12,652 nt of DNA, from assembly GCA_016291725.1 (NCBI GenBank), contig JAEEYJ010000022.1:1-12652 (forward strand), read 5' to 3'. The first letter of the stretch is position 1; each line of letters begins with the position of its first letter. The translations under genes were made by a program, and so were the position numbers. The notes under the pieces are model-generated. The model was not told where the DNA came from, made no database searches, and was given only the letters and a program-made list of their open reading frames with translations. Source of the stretch: Solobacterium sp. (GTDB lineage Bacteria > Bacillota_I > Bacilli_A > Erysipelotrichales > Erysipelotrichaceae). Positions 5,541 through 12,652 of this stretch are shown here, one piece after another.

Positions 5541-8006
5541 ATGGCATACTTCGGCAGGTTCTATCTGGACAAGGAAAAAGACATCATCATGGACATGGAT
5601 ATGACGGATGGTGTGCTTTCGTACGTACTATCCACACCGAACCATGGCACAGGCAATCTGATCACCAATTTTGCCAGGATGTGCCGTCTCCCGCTGTCTA
5701 CGGACGGCCACGGCCTGAAAGTAATCCGGGGAACCGTCCCCTGCTATATCGACGCCTACAACCGCAGGGTCTACATCTTCCGTCTGAACAATACCAAGAC
5801 AGCCAATATCTGGCCGGACGGTACGGTAGAGCTGAAAGCCTCCGTTCCGTCCATCTCCAAGACCCTGATGAGCCAGTCCAAGGAGTATGAACTGCCCTTC
5901 GAAAAGACCGTCGTCAAGACCTATATCCTGGATGAGTACAAGTTCCACAGTGACCTGCATACCCATATGAACGCCAACCTGCCGGCCGACATACTCATCG
6001 CCCTGGGCATTCATCACCGGATCCGCTATCCGCTTTACTACATCAAGAAACTGGAGCTGCGCTGTACGGAAGCACAGCAGAAGCTGCTGGAAGAGCGCAG
6101 GCAGAAAACAGCGGAACAGTTCCGGGATTCCGGACTCAGCGGGAGATACCTCGAACGGAAGATCGATGACAATACATACATCAGCTTTGCGGATCTGATT
6201 CTGAACAACCTGCAGAACGCAGCCTGGAACATCCCCCGGATCCGTGCCTCCCTGGCCGTCATGAAGGACGGGCAGGCCGTATTCACCAACCTGGAGAAGG
6301 TATATCTCTACCGGTATGTGTTCACAAAAGGGATAACGGTCGATGAGGAGGGGAAGATGCCGTCCGTGGACGGGATTCCCGATCCGGATATCGTCCGTAT
6401 CCTCCACCGGATGGCAGAAGACCGCAGACACCCTGTCTACGGACCCAATACTCTGTTTGAAGACAAACTGCTCTGGACAGCCCGGGAATTCCGCCGGCAC
6501 GGGATTTCCTATGCAGAGATCTCGGACACAACCCTGGTGAAAAGGGAAGGTGCGGCACAGATGCTCGCCCAGGTGCACCGGGTCATGCCGTCCGTCACAG
6601 CGGAAACCGGTGTTGTCCTGCGCTTCCTTGCCGCGATGCGCAGAATACCCCTGACCATCATTAAGGACCGCATTGAGAGTGATTATGCCCGGGAGAACCT
6701 GCAGGTACTGCAGGCGGTTTCCTGTGATCCCTATGTAGCCGGTTCGGACATTGTGGGAGAAGAGATGAATGATATCCTCGATCTCCGTCCGGTCATCAGT
6801 GAAATCGTACGGATTGCGGCAGAGGATCCTTCGTTTGTTGTACGGATCCACGCAGGAGAGAATGACAGCCTGCGGGACAATGTACACAACAGCGTCCGCT
6901 GTGTAAAGGAAGCCCTGGCACCGGGTCAGCCCATGCCGCGCATGCGGATCGGCCATGGTCTGTATACTGCCAACCTGAATTCCGCCAAAGGCCGGAAGCT
7001 GCTCAAGGATATCCAGGAAAACAATGTCGTACTGGAATTCCAGATTACCTCCAATGTCCGTCTGAACAATCTCACCACCCTGGACAAACATCCGCTGAAG
7101 CAGTACATTGCGGCCGGCATCCAGTGTGTGCAGGGTACGGACGGCGGTGCATTGTACGGTACGGACTCCATCGATGAACAGCTTTGCCTGGAAAAGATGC
7201 TGGGGCTGACCAGAGAGGAACTGCTGTCCATGCGCCGCGCGGAAGACCGGGTGGTTGCGGACAGCCTGAAAGGATTCCGGGAGAAGCAGGAGCGCTTCGA
7301 TGCCCTGCGCAGCGGCATGGATGTCCTCTCATTCCTCAGGAGCAGAATCCCGGAAGAAGACACGGGCATACTACCGCTTCCTGCCGGGGAGCGGAAGTAT
7401 GATGGTTCTGCTGTACTGAAGGAGAAGATCGCCCAGATGCCTGCGGACAGGATCCCGGTTGTTCTGGTCGGCGGCAGCTTCAACAAAGACCGGCGCAGCA
7501 CCCGGATCCGTCCGGAAGACTGCACGCTGATAGACCGGCTGATCGAAGAAGGCAATCCCGAACACATGTTCTTTGTCATCGGACACCGCCTGAGCGGATA
7601 TGAACAGTATCTCCTGGAAAGGAACCAGGGGAAATACATGGTATATGCGTTTGTCCCTTCCCTGATCAATGCCCGGGAGAAAAAGCGGCTGCTGGACGCA
7701 GAGCTGAAATACCGTATCTGCCTGGAAACATCCGCTATGGGCATGTACAAGAGCCTGGCCTATGAAATCTTCAAACGGCGTCCTTCCATCATGGTCGCGC
7801 TGGACGGCAACAGTGCAGCGCAGAACATGATCCAGGAAGCGAAGAACGCCAAGTATGCCTGCCGCACCTACATCAGTGCCCGCTCCCGCCTGCTCAGCAC
7901 CAAAGCACGCTCCCTGCACGGCTATGTTACGGTATTCCGGGAAGATGTTTCCCGGGAGATCCTGCAGGATGTGGAAGAGCAGTACAGGCTGATGCATAAA
8001 CAATAA
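5541..8006 (+). CDS. Adenosine-deaminase-like metal hydrolase with C-terminal SLOG/LOG-like Rossmann domain
   Basis: 821 residues, more than twice a typical adenosine deaminase (about 330-350). Residues 1-135 form an unassigned N-terminal region. The deaminase core motifs then appear in family order: DLHTH with metal ligands His140 and His142; IHAGE at 436-440 with metal ligand His437 and catalytic Glu440; RIGHG at 469-473 with His472; and GTDGG at 532-536 with the expected metal ligand Asp534. Canonical enzymes read TDDP there, so the second aspartate is missing. HxH to HAGE spans about 295 residues against about 200 in mouse ADA, implying roughly 100 inserted residues around 165-265. Residues about 638-800 form a separate alpha/beta domain (VVLVGGSFN, then VIGHR, then SAMGMY) reminiscent of SLOG/LOG nucleotide-binding folds; that assignment is inferred. 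Substrate is unknown; a modified nucleoside or nucleotide signal is plausible. Single-gene transcript with its own promoter and terminator. Confidence 0.82.
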   Translation: MAYFGRFYLDKEKDIIMDMDMTDGVLSYVLSTPNHGTGNLITNFARMCRLPLSTDGHGLKVIRGTVPCYIDAYNRRVYIFRLNNTKTANIWPDGTVELKASVPSISKTLMSQSKEYELPFEKTVVKTYILDEYKFHSDLHTHMNANLPADILIALGIHHRIRYPLYYIKKLELRCTEAQQKLLEERRQKTAEQFRDSGLSGRYLERKIDDNTYISFADLILNNLQNAAWNIPRIRASLAVMKDGQAVFTNLEKVYLYRYVFTKGITVDEEGKMPSVDGIPDPDIVRILHRMAEDRRHPVYGPNTLFEDKLLWTAREFRRHGISYAEISDTTLVKREGAAQMLAQVHRVMPSVTAETGVVLRFLAAMRRIPLTIIKDRIESDYARENLQVLQAVSCDPYVAGSDIVGEEMNDILDLRPVISEIVRIAAEDPSFVVRIHAGENDSLRDNVHNSVRCVKEALAPGQPMPRMRIGHGLYTANLNSAKGRKLLKDIQENNVVLEFQITSNVRLNNLTTLDKHPLKQYIAAGIQCVQGTDGGALYGTDSIDEQLCLEKMLGLTREELLSMRRAEDRVVADSLKGFREKQERFDALRSGMDVLSFLRSRIPEEDTGILPLPAGERKYDGSAVLKEKIAQMPADRIPVVLVGGSFNKDRRSTRIRPEDCTLIDRLIEEGNPEHMFFVIGHRLSGYEQYLLERNQGKYMVYAFVPSLINAREKKRLLDAELKYRICLETSAMGMYKSLAYEIFKRRPSIMVALDGNSAAQNMIQEAKNAKYACRTYISARSRLLSTKARSLHGYVTVFREDVSREILQDVEEQYRLMHKQ

Positions 8007-8035
8007 AGACCTTCTGGATCAGAAGGTCTTTTTAT
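8005..8035. terminator. Bidirectional terminator between convergent genes
   Basis: The 11-base perfect stem AAAGACCTTCT (8005-8015) pairs with AGAAGGTCTTT (8021-8031) around a GGATC loop. T-rich tracts follow on both strands. It overlaps the last two bases of the deaminase-like stop codon, and the minus-strand glycosyltransferase stop codon (8019-8021) lies at the loop. Confidence 0.88.
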
Positions 8036-9200
8036 TCAGCAGACGATCCACCGCTTCCCGGTACAGTTCAGTGCTTTTCTCCGGACTGAACCGGGTCCGC
8101 CAGATTTCCAGTGCCCGCTGCTTCTTTTCGGGACTCAGCCGGGAGGCAGTCAGCTTCTTCAGTGCATCGATGAATGCTTCGGCTATATCTGCCTGCATAA
8201 TACAGTCATTGTCTGCCGGATAGCCGATCAGGGCTTCTTCCGTCCCGAGTACAGGAATGCCCCAGGACAGGGCTTCCGCGACCTTGACTTTCATCCCGGT
8301 GCCGTGCAGCAGCGGAGCAACGCAGAGATCCGCTTCCTGGAAGTACGGACTCAGATCAGCAGGGGAATCCACCAGTTCAACATGGTTCCGGCGGCACATT
8401 TCCCGCAGTTCTTCGTCCGGGTTCCGGCCGGCCAGGATGAGCCGGCAGTTCCTTTCCGGCATTTCTTTGCGGAAAGGAACCCATACATGTTCAATGAACC
8501 AGAGCAGGCCTTCCTTGTTCGGGTAATACCAGAAAGAGCCGGTGAACAGAATACTGAAGGGCTCTGCGGAATCCTTTTCCGACAGATCCACCTCCCGTTC
8601 CGGAACACAGACCGGAATGATGACGCACTGATCCGGGTTCACGTGATAGAGCTCCATAGCCCGCTGCACATCACGTTCGTTCAGGAAGGCAAACAGAACA
8701 TTCTCCCTCATGGACAGAATCCTTTTTTCACAGGTAGATTCCGGCAGATAGAACGTGAAGAACCGCTTCAGCTTTTTCAGCGGACGATCATCCTGCTTCA
8801 TATTGTTGTAGGAGGAGTCTCTCTCAATGTTGTGCAGCCGGATGATCATCGGCTTTCCCAGCCGTACAGCGGTGTCAACGCCGATCGGTGAACTGCTGCT
8901 TTCTATATGGAACAGATCATAGCCGCTCAGGTCCGTCGTTTTTTCAAACGCATCCATGGACGCAACAAACCCGTTATACCTTCTCCGCAGCAGCAGAACG
9001 GCCAGCCGCCGCAGGGAAAAGTGTGCATGTGTCAGACAGCCCAGGACACGTACGTTGGCGGGGAGGGAGTCCACAACAGGCTCGCTGCTCACAATATCCA
9101 CATCCGCAAAGGATGCCATGGACTGTACGGACTGCATGACGACAATCCCGCCGCCGGATATGTTTCCGGGCGGAAAGAGGGCAACCTCCAGTATTTTCAT
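8019..9200 (-). CDS. GT4-like glycosyltransferase
   Basis: 393 residues with a GT-B layout. The N-terminal acceptor-side domain opens MKILEVALFPPGNISGGG, with the glycine-rich loop at residues 12-18, and LHNIE is at 122-126. The C-terminal donor domain starts near 216 (ILFTGSFWYYPN) and carries HGTGMKVKVAEALSWG at 299-314. In most GT4 enzymes this site is E-x7-E. Here Glu309 is present but the first glutamate position is Thr301, a form seen in a GT4 subgroup with a GTGxKVK pattern. A retaining transfer from a nucleotide sugar at the cytoplasmic membrane face is expected; donor and acceptor are unknown. Its ATG overlaps the stop of the upstream glycosyltransferase (4 bases), with AAAGGAAGG about 8 bases before it. 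Last gene of a leftward three-gene operon. Confidence 0.88.
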   Translation of the reverse strand: MKILEVALFPPGNISGGGIVVMQSVQSMASFADVDIVSSEPVVDSLPANVRVLGCLTHAHFSLRRLAVLLLRRRYNGFVASMDAFEKTTDLSGYDLFHIESSSSPIGVDTAVRLGKPMIIRLHNIERDSSYNNMKQDDRPLKKLKRFFTFYLPESTCEKRILSMRENVLFAFLNERDVQRAMELYHVNPDQCVIIPVCVPEREVDLSEKDSAEPFSILFTGSFWYYPNKEGLLWFIEHVWVPFRKEMPERNCRLILAGRNPDEELREMCRRNHVELVDSPADLSPYFQEADLCVAPLLHGTGMKVKVAEALSWGIPVLGTEEALIGYPADNDCIMQADIAEAFIDALKKLTASRLSPEKKQRALEIWRTRFSPEKSTELYREAVDRLLNKKTF

Positions 9201-10342
9201 GAACGGAACCTTCCTTTCAGAGATTGATAGCGTTCCTTGATCACTGCACCGCAGGATGCATAGGAGAACCCGGTTTCCATGCTTGCCTTCGCCGATTCAG
9301 CGATGGAACGGTAGTAGACTGGATCTGTATACAGACGTTTCATATACACTGCAGCCTGCGCTGTATCCGCTTCTGCCCAGCGGCCTTCCTGGAAGAAGTG
9401 GAACGAGTCTTCAACAGGAATCAAGGTATAGCCCACAGGGCAGGCATTGGCTTCGTTCATATAATCGGTATTGCCGGACCAGCCTGTCGCAATGACCGGT
9501 TTCCCCAGCTTCATCGCTTCTGCTGGAACCAGCCCGAATCCTTCCGCTCTGTGCAGGGATACATATACATCCGTACAATCGATCAAGGACCGTACTTCAT
9601 CTCTGGTCTGTTCCTGAAGGAGAAAACGAACATCGGCATCTCCGGCCAGATCCTTGAGCATTGCAAGCTCCGGTTCTCTGCTATGGGTCACTTTTACAAT
9701 CAGAAGCGGACCGTTCCTGTCCTCACCGAAGGCATTCCGGAACGCTTTGATCGCCGCCATCGGATTCTTCCGGGTATACAGTGAATTGGAATCATACATT
9801 GTCAGGAATACAAACCGGTCCCGGGGAATACCGAAATCCTCCCGGCTGTATACCTTTTCCCGGTCAACATCGGGGATATCCGATATAACAATCACCGGCT
9901 TGTCCGTGATTCTCCGCAGTGCTTCCGCTGAGAAGGATGACGGCGTCCAGAATTCGTCGAACAGATCCAGGTATTTGTACCAGGATACGGGAACATCCTC
10001 CAGTTCCCATACCCAGTGGCTGATATTGTACCGGGAGAGCCACAGCTGTATCGGGATGCGTTCTACAGCGCTCATACAATCGTAGCCGTTGCAGAAGATG
10101 ACATTGATGCCGTAGGGCTCTGCATTGGGCGGCATATGGTCGAAGTCCATCACCTGGTACGGCAGCCCTGCCGCATCCATGGACTTTATCATGCCCCGGA
10201 AGGACTCACCCAGTCCGGTCGGGAACTCCGGATATCCAAAACAAAGGAATCCAGGCTCCAGTTTACGTATATCCGGTTTCCGCAAGGCTTCAATCAGTAT
10301 CCTGCGGGAATGCAGGTACAGCTTCTTCGGTGCGATTCTCAT
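9197..10342 (-). CDS. GT4-family glycosyltransferase
   Basis: 381 residues. The N-terminal domain has FGYPEFPTGLGESFR at 35-49, a glycine loop typical of GT-B acceptor domains. The C-terminal domain has YTRKNP (189-194, basic residues near the donor phosphates) and the full E-x7-E motif, Glu267 and Glu275 in RAEGFGLVPAEA, followed by GKPVIATGWSGNTDY. This pattern is classic for GT4 retaining transferases of capsule, teichoic-like or exopolysaccharide synthesis. No signal peptide or membrane helix is evident, so it is probably a peripheral protein at the cytoplasmic membrane. The start overlaps the upstream gene by ATGA (10339-10342) and the stop overlaps the downstream gene by ATGA (9197-9200), so all three are likely translated in a coupled way. 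Sugar specificity cannot be read. Confidence 0.9.
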   Translation of the reverse strand: MRIAPKKLYLHSRRILIEALRKPDIRKLEPGFLCFGYPEFPTGLGESFRGMIKSMDAAGLPYQVMDFDHMPPNAEPYGINVIFCNGYDCMSAVERIPIQLWLSRYNISHWVWELEDVPVSWYKYLDLFDEFWTPSSFSAEALRRITDKPVIVISDIPDVDREKVYSREDFGIPRDRFVFLTMYDSNSLYTRKNPMAAIKAFRNAFGEDRNGPLLIVKVTHSREPELAMLKDLAGDADVRFLLQEQTRDEVRSLIDCTDVYVSLHRAEGFGLVPAEAMKLGKPVIATGWSGNTDYMNEANACPVGYTLIPVEDSFHFFQEGRWAEADTAQAAVYMKRLYTDPVYYRSIAESAKASMETGFSYASCGAVIKERYQSLKGRFRS

Positions 10343-11481
10343 CCGGTCACCTTCCTGAACAGTGCGGTATACTGTTCTGCACAGTGCGCGGCACTGTATT
10401 CCTGTTCAAAAGCATCCCGGATGTTCATCAGCTTCTCCTGCGGGTCCGGGTGTTCCAGTACATCCAGGATACAGCCTGCCAGTTCCCGGTCATCCATGGG
10501 ATCCTTGTAGTAGTGGACCAGGCCGTGGGTGGTATCGGTAAACGGATGGATCTCCGGTACAATGACGCTCTTTCCGTACAGAGCAGCTTCGATCGGTGTA
10601 CGCCCGAAGCCTTCTGCACGGGAAGAACTGACAAACAAAGTACAGTTCTTCAGAAGATCGTTCACTTCTTCTTCCTTTGCCCGGATGATCAGATCAACCC
10701 GCTCCTCCAGCTGATTCTCCCGGATGAATACCCGCATTTTCTCTACATAGTCGGGATCCTGCCAGCCGCCGCAGAATACCAGCCGGCAGGGCGTCTGTCG
10801 GGCAATGCGGGCGAAGGCTTTCAGCAGAGTCATCTGGTTCTTGTGCTCCCCGTAGCCGTTGATGCTGAGGATATACGGCGTACGCTCCGGATCCGGTACA
10901 GTATGCGCCGGTATCAGGAAAGGATTAGGTATATAGACCGGGTCTGTATCCGGGAAGGAGTCCTTGATATCCCGGCACGTCATCTCCGATACACCTGCAA
11001 TCGCTGCAGCCCGGTTCATCATAGCCTGGAACTCCGCCGCATCTGCCGGTTCCTTGACGTCATTGTGGTAGATCATCAGATCATGGATGGTCAGGATGTA
11101 GTTCCTGCCCTGTGCCGCCTTCCAGAAGAACTCCGGCAGTCCGTAGGGAAACCAGATGCAGTCCACATCCCTCAGCGCCTGTGTACGGAAGAAAAGGGCT
11201 GTTCTCCGGTTCAGCCGCCTGAACCATCTCAGGCTGCGCTCTGCACCGAGCAGAGGCGCGCTCAGCCGCAGGATCCGGTTGACAGCGACGACTTCGCAGT
11301 CCGGAAACCGTTCCTTCAGATAATCCTGCTGCCCGCTTGTACAGCAGATGCGGAACCGGTTCGCCATCCCCGCATCAGCGAACGCATCCAGCAGAACGCC
11401 GGTGAAAATGCAGAAGGATTTCAGAAGCGTCTTCTGTTCGTATTCAATCGTATCCAGGAATGTAAAGTCTACTGCAATCAT
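10339..11481 (-). CDS. GT4-family glycosyltransferase, first gene of leftward operon
   Basis: 380 residues. The N-terminal half shows TIHDLM at 131-136, and the donor half starts near YILSINGYGEHKN (203-215; GEHKN holds the usual basic donor-binding residue). The E-x7-E motif is intact, with Glu290 and Glu298 in RAEGFGRTPIEAALYG. This is the form common in mannosyl- or rhamnosyl-type GT4 enzymes, though specificity is not assignable. The start ATG at 11481 has no Shine-Dalgarno-like sequence. A predicted extended -10 lies so close that the leader would be about 4 bases, so translation may be leaderless. No other in-frame start exists upstream before the divergent gene. It transcribes leftward with the two genes at 9197-10342 and 8019-9200. 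Confidence 0.88.
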   Translation of the reverse strand: MIAVDFTFLDTIEYEQKTLLKSFCIFTGVLLDAFADAGMANRFRICCTSGQQDYLKERFPDCEVVAVNRILRLSAPLLGAERSLRWFRRLNRRTALFFRTQALRDVDCIWFPYGLPEFFWKAAQGRNYILTIHDLMIYHNDVKEPADAAEFQAMMNRAAAIAGVSEMTCRDIKDSFPDTDPVYIPNPFLIPAHTVPDPERTPYILSINGYGEHKNQMTLLKAFARIARQTPCRLVFCGGWQDPDYVEKMRVFIRENQLEERVDLIIRAKEEEVNDLLKNCTLFVSSSRAEGFGRTPIEAALYGKSVIVPEIHPFTDTTHGLVHYYKDPMDDRELAGCILDVLEHPDPQEKLMNIRDAFEQEYSAAHCAEQYTALFRKVTG

Positions 11482-11484
11482 GTG

Positions 11485-11500
11485 TATAATGACTATATCA
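11485..11500. promoter_or_regulatory. Back-to-back divergent -10 elements
   Basis: Plus strand: a perfect TATAAT at 11485-11490, with only a weak -35 match (TGTAAA at 11461-11466, spacer 18). Minus strand: TGATATAGT, an extended -10 whose hexamer is the complement of 11492-11497. The two elements are one base apart and point in opposite directions, so RNA polymerase could probably occupy only one at a time. Confidence 0.5.
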
Positions 11501-11529
11501 GAAAACCTGAACGCATTGCACAGTAACCT

Positions 11530-12642
11530 ATGAAGCTTGGCATTGATCTATGTTCATTCGAAGCCGTCCATGGGGGCGGAAAGGACCAGGTGGCCTACTA
11601 TCTGATCCAGGGCTTTACTATGCTCGGCCATACGGATGAAATGGTCTGGATCTGCCGGGAGGAGCTGATTCCCAGACTGCGCGGCTTCAACGAAAAGGTC
11701 ACCATCCGTACCATAGAAGCCACGGAAGAAGGGCTTTCCCATGCATACTGGAAGCGGGATCTCTGCAGAATCATCCAGGAAGAAGGGATTGATGTCCTGC
11801 TGTTCACGAACAAGTTCACACCCCGTACAAAGTATCCGGTGCCTACGGTATCCATAGAACATGACGTACAGTACCTCATACCGGCCCTGTACGGTTCCTG
11901 GCTGAAGCTGCGTCCCCGCTGGCTGCCCAAGGACCGGATCAAGATCCTCCTGGATTTCATCAACCGCGACCGGATCGTTGCGATCTCCGACTATGACCGG
12001 AGCGTAATGGAAAAGTATGTACCGTTTGCCAGGGGAAAGATACAGCGCATCTACGATCCTGTGGTGTTCCATGGACCGGTCCGGCCGCGTGCCGGCAGGG
12101 AAACAAGCATCACAGCCATCAATGTCCAGCACGGCCACAAGAATACATTGACGCTGGTCCGGGCGTTTGCCGGGATTGCGGACCGCATACCGCATCGTCT
12201 TGTCTGTATCGGGAAACCGCCGGAGAACATGGACCCCATCCGGGCATGCATCGAGCAGCACAGCCTGCAGGACCGGGTCCTGTTCACCGGCTTTGTAGAG
12301 GACATGCAGGAGTATATCCGTGATACCGCACTCTATGTGAATCCGTCTACATTTGAAGGCTTCGGCATGACGGCTGTGGAAATGATGGGTGCCGGCATAC
12401 CGGTGCTCACTGCGGACAACAGTGCCCAGAAGGAAGTCACCATGGGCAGGGGAAGGTACTACAGGCCGGCGACGGACGCAGAAACGCTTGCCGAAGCCAT
12501 GCTGGACGCCTTGAAGAATCCACCGTCAGAGGATGAGCTTCAGGAAAGCGCCCGTCTGGTCCGGGAAGCGTATGACCGGATCCGATGTGCAGAAGCCTAC
12601 TGGGCTTTTCTGTCGGAACTGAGCGGAGGGAAAGCACTATGA
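11530..12642 (+). CDS. GT4-family glycosyltransferase, rightward
   Basis: 370 residues. The N-terminal domain begins MKLGIDLCSFEAVHGGGKDQ, with a glycine loop at 14-17, and continues with SIEHDVQYL (108-116). The donor domain has VQHGHKN at 199-205, with Lys204 in the usual donor-phosphate position. The intact E-x7-E motif follows, Glu276 and Glu284 in FEGFGMTAVEMMGAGIPV. It is therefore a retaining GT-B enzyme of the GT4 family, probably assembling a surface glycan with its leftward neighbours. The only possible upstream start is excluded by an in-frame TAA just before ATG 11530, and there is no Shine-Dalgarno sequence, which is unusual in this window. Its stop overlaps the start of the next gene (ATGA 12639-12642). 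Confidence 0.9.
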   Translation: MKLGIDLCSFEAVHGGGKDQVAYYLIQGFTMLGHTDEMVWICREELIPRLRGFNEKVTIRTIEATEEGLSHAYWKRDLCRIIQEEGIDVLLFTNKFTPRTKYPVPTVSIEHDVQYLIPALYGSWLKLRPRWLPKDRIKILLDFINRDRIVAISDYDRSVMEKYVPFARGKIQRIYDPVVFHGPVRPRAGRETSITAINVQHGHKNTLTLVRAFAGIADRIPHRLVCIGKPPENMDPIRACIEQHSLQDRVLFTGFVEDMQEYIRDTALYVNPSTFEGFGMTAVEMMGAGIPVLTADNSAQKEVTMGRGRYYRPATDAETLAEAMLDALKNPPSEDELQESARLVREAYDRIRCAEAYWAFLSELSGGKAL

Positions 12643-12652
12643 GTACTGTACC
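12639..12652 (+). CDS. Start of next gene, cut by window end
   Basis: ATG at 12639 overlaps the previous stop in an ATGA and is preceded by GGAGGG at 12625-12630 with 8 bases of spacing. Only Met-Ser-Thr-Val and part of the next codon are visible, so no product can be assigned. By position it belongs to the same rightward glycan operon. Confidence 0.6.

Noticed and set aside
5628..7091. 487-codon open frame antisense to the deaminase-like gene
   Set aside because: The plus strand carries the ordered deaminase motifs. The antisense translation has no domain pattern and no suitable start region.
10330..11526. 398-codon open frame on the plus strand, antisense to a glycosyltransferase
   Set aside because: No ribosome binding site, no recognisable domain, cysteine- and proline-rich composition typical of a shadow frame, and the opposite strand encodes a clear GT4 enzyme.

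Overview
The window looks like a chromosomal stretch of a Gram-positive bacterium of the Bacillota. Most genes have strong purine-rich ribosome binding sites of the AAGGAGG type at 6-8 bases, genes are tightly packed with repeated 4-base ATGA overlaps, and intrinsic terminators are clear. Base composition by eye is slightly above half G+C, which would fit a higher-GC member of the Erysipelotrichia/Clostridia side of the phylum. That placement is an inference from gene style only. No tRNA, rRNA, CRISPR array or intact mobile element is visible.

Left part (1-2015, plus strand): an unrecognised four-helix membrane protein is followed by a compact peroxide-defence operon. The operon holds a Bcp/PrxQ peroxiredoxin, YaaA (peroxide-stress iron protein) and a small membrane protein, joined by overlapping stop/start codons and closed by an intrinsic terminator. 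Next (2054-4097) come an XRE-type regulator with a membrane-embedded C-terminus, with a palindrome just upstream that could be its operator, and a fusion of an acidic helical region, a PAS sensor domain and a CPBP/Abi-type membrane domain whose motif I and last motif deviate from the catalytic consensus. About 320 bases of apparently gene-free DNA follow, ending in a bidirectional terminator.

Middle (4361-8035): a minus-strand DUF362 protein and a plus-strand 821-residue protein diverge from a shared 138-base region. The large protein is the most unusual item. It has an adenosine-deaminase-type metal hydrolase core with roughly 100 extra residues inserted, a noncanonical active-site motif (TDGG instead of TDDP), an N-terminal extension, and a C-terminal alpha/beta domain that resembles the SLOG/LOG nucleotide-binding group. 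This suggests nucleotide or nucleoside signalling, or defence biology, rather than housekeeping purine salvage.

Right part (8019-12652): a surface-polysaccharide type locus. Three GT4-like glycosyltransferase genes run leftward as an operon with two 4-base overlaps. A fourth GT4 gene runs rightward from a 48-base divergent promoter region and overlaps the start of a further gene cut off by the window edge. The two divergent first genes lack visible Shine-Dalgarno sequences, and their predicted -10 elements lie side by side. The four enzymes probably add successive sugars to one glycan, but donors, acceptors and linkages cannot be read from the sequence.
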